Source: Cenococcum geophilum 1.58 (Eukaryota; Ascomycota; Dothideomycetes; Gloniales; Gloniaceae). Taken from it: 64,000 bases of DNA. Below, in pieces: positions 55,697 through 64,000 of this stretch (position 1 is the stretch's first letter; each line of letters begins with the position of its first letter). Location of the stretch: positions 496,001 to 560,000 of the forward strand of contig KV748209.1 of the NCBI GenBank assembly GCA_001692895.1. Direction: 5' to 3'. Both the position numbers and the translations under genes were made by a program. Below the pieces are notes generated by a model. That model did no database searches, was not told where the DNA came from, and saw nothing but the letters and a program-made list of their open reading frames with translations.

Positions 55697-56049
55697 TTAC
55701 CCCCCTCTTTAAAAGAAAGCCTGCCCTTAGGCTTAGTTAGAAAAAATAGGGTAACACTAGGCTTATAAACGTAGGATTATAAAAATATAAGATAAGGAGA
55801 TAAAGGGGACACGAGTCCGTCCTAACTAAGTACAAAGGGCGATTATAGGCTAAGTAGAAGCACTAGGCTAGAAAGAGTAGCCGTTAAAAGTCTTAGCACG
55901 GATCTAACTAATTAAACAACTTTAACTGGCGGTTAAAGTTCCTAGACATCTGAAATTTTATGGTACTGGCAGAAAACGGCAGAATATAGCAGAATTTGGC
56001 AGACAGCTGTATTAGGGCTTTAGGGCGTTTTTATCCCTATATTCTTCCG

Positions 56050-59000
56050 GTAATTTATTATCTTTATTATACTAGCATTCTATCTATTTATCTAGGTACT
56101 TTAGGGGTCTAAGTGCATTAGGGTATTAGTTATAGAATTCTTTAAGCTTCTAGGGGCAGCCTATAAAGTTCCACGTAGGGTACTAGGTTGGGTTAGGATT
56201 ATAGCCCTTCTATTAGATATAGTATTTTAGCGCTCCCTATACTATCTTATAGGCCAGTATTTTATTAACCTCCTATTTATTATCACCGTTTACTTAAACT
56301 AGTAGGGGAGGCTCGTTCTTTTATCTAGGTAATAGGTTATTTACAGCTTTCCGTAACTTATCTGGTAAGAAAATAGGGTGAACCCTAATTAAGTCTGGGA
56401 GCTTTATCTTATATAAGTTGCCTATCTTCTTAAGAACCTTATACGGTCCTGCTATCTAGTAGTCCAGCTTACGGCTAGGTTATTTAGTCCTTTAATTTCT
56501 TGTTATGACCTAGACTATATTACTAGGGGCAAAATCCGGCTCTTAATAGTGTTTGTTCGCCTACTATTCCATCGACCTCTAAGCTTTTTCCAGGTTCTTA
56601 CGGGCTACCATCTAGGCCTCCTCCAATCGTTTGGCGTACTATTAGGCCTTAGTATAAAATAGCTTCTCTTATATAGTCTAGGGTTCTTCTAGCCTTTTCT
56701 AGTTAAAGCTTATGTGGGGTAAGTATCCCATTTCCAGCTAAATTGGGGCAAACCCTATAGAGTTATGGGGTAGGGTTGCTTGCGTATAGTCTATTAAGGG
56801 TAGTAATTTAGACTAGTTGTCCTAAAAATAGTTAATGAAGGGCCTAAGCCTCTGGTCTAGGTACTAATTTATAATCTCTATCTAACCGTCTATCTAGGGG
56901 TAATAAGCTATAGAAAGCTTTAGCTTAATGCCTAGGATCTGGGTAAACTTATTCTAGAAGGCTAATATAAACTATAGCCTATAATTGGATATAATAGTAT
57001 CTAGTAGTCCGTAGATTCGGTAGACGTAATAGATATATAGCCAGGCTGCCTCTTTAGCATTAATATTCTTATGACATAGAATTAAGAACGGGCGTTTACT
57101 AAAGCGGTTAACTATAACCATAACCATATTATATCCGTTATGGTCCCTAGGTAGTTTATAGAAGTCTATAAAGATATACTGCTAAGGGCGCTCTAGTATT
57201 AGGAGTGGCTTAAATAGTCCTAGGGTCTTATCCCATAGGATTATAGCTCTCCGGTAGTCTTCGCAGTTCTATATATATTAATTAATATCCACAACCATTC
57301 TCAGCCAGTAGTAGCGGCAGTTAATGATTTTACGGGTCTTATTCTTGCTAGGGTATACCATAGAGACTTGGCAATAAGCTTCGCGGATTAGTTTAGTCCG
57401 TAAATTGTTAACGTTAGGGACTATAAGCCGCTCCTAGTATAGGAGCAATCCTTCCTCCGTTTTAAAATTGGGGTCTCCTTTTACGGCTTATTCGCAGAGG
57501 GCCCTTAGGGCGTTAGCCATGCAGTTTGCAGTTAGGAGGCAGTTAATTAGCCCTATTAGCTTATCTAAGGACTCCTCTATTGGTGCTAGCTCATTTTACT
57601 AGAAGTCTAGCTCCTTAAAAATCCGCGGGTCGAGCTATTCTGGATAGAAGAGGGCGCGCGTCTAATATTAGGTCTTTAGCTTATCCTAAGGTCCTATATC
57701 TTGTTCTCTTTGGGTTAGGGTATTAGCCTTAGAGTTTTACTTGCTAGAACGATATATAATCGTAAAGAAGAATTAGGAGAGTATTTTGGCCTACTAGGCT
57801 TATTACCTTATAAGCTGCTTTATAGTTATAAAGTACTCTAGGGCTTTATAATCTATATATATCTTAATCCGGAAGTTTATACCTTTAAGCTCTGCGCGCT
57901 ATTAGGAGAGTAATTAAATAATAGCTAGCATTTCTTTATTATATACTTTATAGTTACACTTAGCCGGGTCCATTATCTTTAAAAAGAAAGCTATAGGGTA
58001 CTATTTACCGTCTAGATATAACTGTAATAGGATTCCCACTACGACCCTATTAGAGGCGTCTGTTTCTAGCATTAATTTAAGATCTGGGTTATAGTAATAA
58101 AGGATTAGGGAAGAGATAAGCCGATCCTTTACCTCTTTAAAGGCCTCTATATAGCTATTATTAAAGACAAAAGGTATATCCTTCCTGGTTAGTTATATAA
58201 GAGGTTTTGCCATAATTCCGTAGTCATGGATGAACTAGCGGTAGAAATTATAAAAACTAAGGAAGGACTAGATTCCTTTTACTATATAAGGGGGCTTCTA
58301 GTTACAGATTACCTCTACCTTCTTAGGGTTAACCTTAATTCCTTCTATAGTTACAATAAACCCAAGGTATTTTATACGTTTTACCCTAAACTCGCATTTC
58401 TTAATATCAACTTATAAGCCTACGTTCTATAGCCTCTCTAGGACCTTCTTAACATAAACTTAATGCTTAAGTTCGTCGTCTAAGTATATAAGAATGTCGT
58501 CTAGGTATGCCGTATAGAATTCGTTAAGGTAATTAAAAAGAACGTTATTTATATACCTTTGGTACATAGCTAGTCCGTTTATTAGTCTAAAAGGAAGAAC
58601 TTTACATTTATAGGAACTATAGCGGGTACAGAACGTTATTAAATCTTTAGATATAGGGTCTATCCTAATTTGGTAGAAAGCTTAGCGGATATTAAGTTTA
58701 GTAAAGATCTTTACCTAGCTTAGACGTGCAAGGGTCTCGTTAATTAAAGAAATAGGATACTAGTCCTTTTAAGTAATAGCGTTTAGCTTTTAATAGTTAA
58801 TATAAAAACAAAGGCCTCTATTAGGCTTTTTTACGAATAGGATAGGGGAAGCAAAAGGGGCTTAACTTAGCTCGATAAACCCTTTATCCAGGTTGTTAAT
58901 TAAGTACTGCTTTATTACTTTTAGCTTATCCGTTAATTAATGGTAGAGGGGGCTATAGCCTAGCGAGTTATTGGCCTCTAATTGAATCTTGTAATTATAC

Positions 59001-60080
59001 GTCTAGTAGGGGGGTAACTTATCTAAGGCCGCCTTTAAGAATGCATTCTTGTAGCCTATATAAATGGTAAAAAGAAGGCGTTTAACTAGTTCCTCGTTGG
59101 TTTCCTTATCTAGCCTTTCCTCTCTATTATTAATAATTTGGTTAATCTTATATAGGCTCATTATAAAGACCTTATTGTCCTTTCGGTATATATTAAAGTG
59201 GAACACTATAGCGCTAATTACGGCGATGTTTACGGTAGGGGGGTTAACTAATAATAGGGGCGTATGTAACTTTAGGGACTTCTAGGGTACTAGTGTTATC
59301 GTTACTCCTTTTAGCTCCTGTTGCATCTTTTAGAGGTTATCCCTTATATCCTATTAATACGTTCTTTTCTATAACGGTTAAATCTATATAATTTAGACGT
59401 TATCTACGTTATTATCTGTCCTGCTTCCGTACGTAGAGTCCTCTTTAAACGTAGCGCTTTAGGAGAGTATCTTTATTGGTATGGAGTTCTTTCTAGCTTC
59501 GCGGCGGGCGTCCTCTTAGGTAAAGGCTAGGTTACGGGCCCGGACATCCTACTAGTAGGTAAGATTACCCCTTACGGCTAGTGTCTTACGGTTGGTTTGG
59601 ATCTCCCTAATAAAGGAGGGTAACCTCGGTCTATCCTCTGGCTAGATAAACCGTCTTTTTTATATATTTAACTAAATATTAAAATAGAATATCTATTTTT
59701 ATCTAAGGATTATATTATAGGACCCTAGGTCTAGGATATAAAAGGGGATACTATATTAGCGTCGTCCGTTAAGAGCAATATATAACTTTAAGACGTAGGT
59801 AACGGGCTAACCGGCTTGGCCGTTATAGCCCTTTACCTAGACAGGCTTCTCTAGTTGGATAGCTTCTGCATTTAGAAACTTGGCAATATTATTCGCATAG
59901 GCAGTATTTATAAAGGCGAAGCTATTTACTCTAGTGTTAATAAGGGCGGTTATATTAACTTTATATCCATTTTAAGATACTATATATAGAACCGTAAAAT
60001 GCTTTCTACCTATTAACTAACTAAGATTAATCTCTTTGAGATTAATAGGGTACCCTAGGGGGGAGTCTTTCCCTAGGGTT
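56050..60080 (-). pseudogene. Gypsy-2 pol relic (protease, RT, RNase H, integrase, chromodomain)
   Basis: Minus strand. RT catalytic motif YLDDILIY at 58507-58484 is intact. The RNase H and integrase regions follow (58000-56550), and then a C-terminal chromodomain-like segment EVNKILAYKIV-GALKYYI and QKGYNPNPT-YPTWNFIG near 56290-56130, the form common in ascomycete gypsy elements. Stops (TAG/TAA at Gln) prevent expression. The small frames at 58226-58417 and 59003-59285 are shadows. Confidence 0.8.
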
Positions 60081-60089
60081 CTTCTTTTC

Positions 60090-61233
60090 CCAACTTATTG
60101 GATATTTCTCCTTCCTCTATCTCCTTAATATTGCCTATATCCTTTAGCTCCGGGCAGGATAAGACAAAGTGACTTTACTTATTATAGTTAAAGTATATAG
60201 CCAAGGTAGGGTTAATCGGAGTATTACGGCAAATACTAGTTAATAGCGTAGTACGTAACTAGTCGGGTAAGGCTCGCCAGTACGTAGTTATAACCGCCTT
60301 TAGTATAAGAGTAGTCGTAACTTGTCTTCCTACTCTAGCTTCTATAGGTATAGCTAGTAAGTTCTAATTGTTACGGAGTTGCTTTTGCTAATTAGGGCGG
60401 GCGTTAATCCGCTTTAGTTCTGAGTCTAATAATAGGTAATAAGCTATAAGTCTTTTATAGGTTGGTAGGTTATTTAAGGTTATAGCAATCTTTTCTTATA
60501 GCTAGATTGTTAGCTTATTATATAGGTCTAATTAGTAGTTCTTAAGGGGAACCTAACCTTCTCCTATAAAGTATAGGAATTAAGTTTAGAATTCGGCAAA
60601 GGGTTAGTTTGGTTTTATTATTAGGTAATTATAGTTATAACGGGTATCCTATACTTTATTTGGGTTAACGTAGATAGCCGCTAGGTGCCATATTATCTTA
60701 TTAATAGATATAAATTAGACAGGGGAGTCGTCCTCAAACTTGGCTTAAAGGTGCTATTAGGCGTCCCTAGTGGTTCGACTAAAGAGGTAGAGCATTTTAG
60801 CTTCTTTAGAAAGGAAATAGTTATAATTAACGCGGAGCTTTCCTTATACTTAAATCCTCTAATTCTTAAAGGTAGGGTCTATCCCGTTGGATAGTAGTAG
60901 GGGGTTAGGGAGCTTAACGGACTTTAATTGCTTTGTTATTGTATCCGTACTCCCTGGTATATCATATTTAGTAGAGTGAATAGGTCGGCTAGGGCTTTAA
61001 GAAGGAAAAGCTGGGCTATTTTATAGGGCCGTAAGGCTTTCTAGGATCTCTTATAGGGTCTCTTGTATATTTCTCGCTTTAAGACAATTAGCTTCCTAGC
61101 TGGCTATAAGGGCGCGAATCTGCTCACGTATGTCTATAATATTATCATTGTCTTCGATTTCTGATCCTAATTAGATCTTAGGTTCCTCTTAGATAGAGGC
61201 AGCTCTCTTAGATAAGCTTGCTTTAGGTGCCAT
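60090..61233 (-). pseudogene. Gypsy-2 gag relic
   Basis: ATG at 61233 begins MAPKASLSKRAASI. Then IDIREQIRALIASQEANCLK, KLPNPLLLSNGIDPTFKN and a Gag-type core (INKIIWHLAAIYVNPNKV, YNYNYLIIKPN) near 60700-60600. A single knuckle-like segment (YFNYNK-SHFVLSCPEL, CxxC to YxxY) is at about 60200-60150. RIP-type stops are present but fewer than in Gypsy-1. Confidence 0.72.
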
Positions 61234-61463
61234 CGTTAGCTTCCTAAGGTTTATCGGTATTATATACTTTAGTTTTAATTCCAGGGGTATAGGTCCAGTC
61301 CTGTCTGGCTTATAAGGTAGGATATTATCTAGGCCTTCCTAGGCAATATAGAGTTGTTTTGGTGTCTAAGTATAGCGCGTTAATGCGTTGTTGCAGACGA
61401 AGTTTCTTTAGGGTAGGATATTATTGAGGCCTTCCCAGGCAAGGTAGGGAGAGCTTAGTATAA

Positions 61464-61674
61464 TGTTATGGCTTAAATAAATGCCTCTAAACCGAAGCTT
61501 AAACGAATGCTGTATTACGAAGATACTAAGCTAAAGAGAAGGAAAAGGGGTCGCCAGGACCGATGTAAACAAATATATAGGGTGAGCCGCTAAGGCGCTA
61601 GCTTTAGGCGGGCTAATCGCAGGTCAGCAGAATATGGCAGAATTTGGCAGGTAACGTGCGATAGCGCCGTTACA
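61464..61674 (-). repeat. Gypsy-2 5' LTR (211 bp)
   Basis: Pairs with 55486-55696; starts tgttatggct on the plus strand and ends gccgttaca. Confidence 0.88.
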
Positions 61675-64000
61675 CCTATAAACTTATAGTTAAGCTTTTT
61701 ATAGAGACGTTTTGTGTGGATATTCTTAGAGAAGAGTAGGACTTATTTACTAACGGCGAAGTGCTTAGCTAGGTAGTAATAATTATAGTATTTTACCTAA
61801 AGCTTTTAGGCGTATATTATTAACGCCGCCACTACCTTATATATAAGGCGTAGGCGTTATAGGTACGTCTCTGCGAGTTAGATATTTATTAACTTAGATC
61901 TCTTTTTACCTTATTAGGCGTCTTAAATGCTATCTAGGACTCTATCTAGGACGTTTAGTAGCTAGCTATAGGCGAGCTTAATAAGGGAACGCTTTATTAT
62001 AGTATAGACCTTAGAGTTATAGGTAAAGGCTACTTCTTTAAGTAGGGAGGCCTAATTAGACTATTCTTAGTTTATATATATATGTAGGTATACCTTAAGC
62101 TTCTAGTTCTAACGCTCTATCTAATTATCTATCTATAGGTAGAATATAGTACTAAGTTTACGTTAAACGCGGAGATAGTAGTACATAGTGCTCTAGTACT
62201 CGCTTATAAATACACTACCCCTATTAAAGACGATATTATTTAAAGGCCCTATTTACGCAAAGACTCTAAATAAGAGTTCTATAAGTTGCGTAGTATTAAT
62301 TATCTTATACACTAGATAGTAGCGTACTAGCTTTATAAAACGGTCTATAAGAATAAGGACGGAGTTATACTCTACGCTATTAGGAGTCTTAGACTCTAGG
62401 AGATCTATAATAAAGTTAAGTAAATAATACCGCTAGGCTTAGGTAGGGACCTAAAGAGGCTATAGCTTACTATAGGGTTTATAGCGGCGCGATTTAGAGC
62501 GTTAGTAGGTATTATAATTATCTAGGTATTTGCGGAGGTCCTAGGTAAGGCCGTTCTAAGTATGATTAAAACTATAGTGGCCGCCTATAGGATTGTTATA
62601 ATTCCGCTTAAGGATCTCCTATTATAGTAGTATATAATTTAGTACCTAGACCTTATTATTTTACCTTAAGAGTCCTTAATTATTAAGGGTGTAGTCCTTA
62701 TTACTAGTAGGAACTTATCCCTAAGTTAACTAATTATATATAGAGCGTGTAAAGGCGTTCCTTTTTTATACTCTATAAATAAAATTAACTAATAATTTAG
62801 GGGGTTGTTTTATAAACGCCGTTTTAGCTAAAGTAGCTACTACTACCTCTTGCCGTAGCATAAGACTCTGCGTAAAGTTAGTGCTAGTAAAGTAACGTAT
62901 AATACGTAGGTAACTTACTAGGTTATTATAGGGGACTATAGCCTAGGCTAAGGGGTCTTCCCTAGGGTTAAGCGCTATTAGGTTAGTTAAAGTGGTCTTA
63001 AAGAAAATAGTAGGACGCTTTAGTTTGCCGGCGTTAAGTTTATAAGGGTCGCTTACATACTATATATATACTACTCGCTAGTTTAGTGTAGTAGCACTAG
63101 GGCCGCCTATAAGGCCTATAACCCGCAACTTTTGCTATAATATAGGCAGCATAGTATTAAGGATTGTCCTCTTACTACTATTTTTAAAGCCTTTAGTATA
63201 ATCTAGGCGCTGGGATAATATATTAGTAGGATTTATCTTACCTAGCTTATATTTAATCTTAAAATTAAACTTAGTTAGTTCCTTAGCGTATTAGGCCTAG
63301 TAAGTAGATAAGCTTTTAGTAGTTATAAAATATTTAAGATTATTATAATTATAAAGCACGCGCGTTATATACACGGCGTATTTAAGGTAATAGCGCTACG
63401 TCTTAAAGTATTATACTATAGCGAGTAGTTCTTTATTATACGTATTATACCATACTTCTAGGCTAGTAAGCTTCTAACTATAATAAGCAATTAGGTGCTA
63501 GTGGAGTTAATCTCTCTACCTTAAAGGCTATAGAACTATACCGCTATAGGTATAGTTAAAAGCGTTAGTATTCACTATTAGGGGTAAATTAGGGTTAAAG
63601 TGATAAAATAGAGGAGCCTATATAAATATAGCGCGTAGCTTACGGAACGCCTACTACGCGTTATTAGGCCAGGACTAAGGTTAATACTATTTAGTAGGCC
63701 CTTTTAACTTATGCTTTTTCTTCTTCTCCCTATCTAACGTTAGGTTGCGATATGCCTATATAAGATATACGTATAGGGGGTATACGGTATCTAAGTAGTT
63801 CTAGGTAAATCGCTTATAGAAGTTAGTAAAGCTAAGAAAGACCTAGATATCCCTATAGGACTTAGGCTTAGGCTATTCCTTAATAGCTTTTATACGGTTA
63901 GGGTCTATTATAATACCCCTAGGGGTAATAATAAAGCCTAGGAACTTAACGTTCTTAATATAAAAGATATATTTTAATAGTTTGGCGTATAGGCCCTAAG
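61675..64000 (-). pseudogene. Gypsy-3 pol: RT end, RNase H, integrase
   Basis: Minus reading from the right edge: RT C-terminus GFIITPRGIIIDPNRIKAIK and FLSFTNFYKRF (63960-63770), RNase H with PLIVNTNAFNYTYSGIVL and YNTYNKELLAIV (63580-63400), integrase zinc region GGHYSFNHTQNGLTQDLRKY (62620-62550), and the integrase C-terminus up to 61675. Stops at Gln positions and frame breaks are frequent. Confidence 0.75.

Larger units (their letters stand above)
55486..61674 (-). mobile_element. Gypsy-2: full-length chromovirus-type LTR retrotransposon inserted in Gypsy-3
   Basis: 211-bp LTRs (55486-55696 and 61464-61674) begin TGTAACGGCGC in the minus sense and end AAGCCRTAACA. The target duplication is tctat (55481-55485) and cctat (61675-61679), one C/T apart. 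A polypurine tract AAAGAGGGGGGTA (minus, about 55697-55714) adjoins the 3' LTR. The element is 6189 bp, with gag and pol on the minus strand and the RT site YLDD intact. It is less damaged than Gypsy-1. Confidence 0.9.
54900..64000 (-). mobile_element. Gypsy-3 retrotransposon remnant, split by Gypsy-2 and running off the right edge
   Basis: Minus-strand pol from the RT C-terminus at 64000 down to 61675, then the C-terminal tail at 55485-54900. Across the Gypsy-2 insertion the frame joins cleanly: LYKKLNYKFIG before and IGPF-ILERVG after, with the target duplication cctat/tctat between them. LTRs were not identified in the window; C-rich tracts near 54246 and 54477 could be a minus-strand polypurine tract. 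Confidence 0.75.

Overview
The window looks like a chromosome segment of a filamentous ascomycete (Pezizomycotina) whose transposons have been heavily mutated by repeat-induced point mutation (RIP). Outside one gene island the DNA is AT-rich and poor in CA/TG. Transposon reading frames can be followed for hundreds of codons only if TAA/TAG is read as former CAA/CAG, and many His/Cys codons have become Tyr. The class of fungus cannot be fixed from this sequence.

Layout. 1-10190: a Tad1-like LINE on the minus strand, running off the left edge and split by a hAT element (811-3887) and by a small gag-only LTR element (6094-8345). About 10190-33945: a RepHel Helitron on the plus strand, split by hAT-B (10324-13577), by an unassigned TIR element X1 (14609-24952, which itself carries chromovirus Gypsy-1 at 16022-23960) and by Copia-1 (28155-33699). 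33946-39974: remains of a second Copia with a pogo/Fot1-type element (34394-36856) in its gag, followed by a 255-bp tandem array, a GC-rich patch and a 35-bp hairpin minisatellite. About 40590-51980: a base-balanced island, interrupted only by hAT-C (48682-51120). 51981-64000: a partial X2 element and Gypsy-3, which is split by Gypsy-2 (55486-61674). Nine insertions have matching or RIP-compatible target-site duplications at the stated bases, so their order can be read.

The island holds three intron-containing genes, all on the minus strand: a Stc1-domain zinc-cluster protein (46669-48043), the nucleotide-excision-repair protein Rad7 (43892-46050) and a zinc-dependent alcohol dehydrogenase (41269-42860). 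All three models were built exon by exon and close in frame. They are separate transcription units with intergenic gaps of 618 and 1031 bp. Nothing suggests a joint pathway; they are best seen as housekeeping or regulatory genes stranded in a transposon graveyard.

The most unusual items are the nested Helitron stack, element X (two copies, no protein family recognised), the gag-only LTR element with an RGG-type minisatellite in frame, the hairpin minisatellite, and a rad7 start codon split by an intron.
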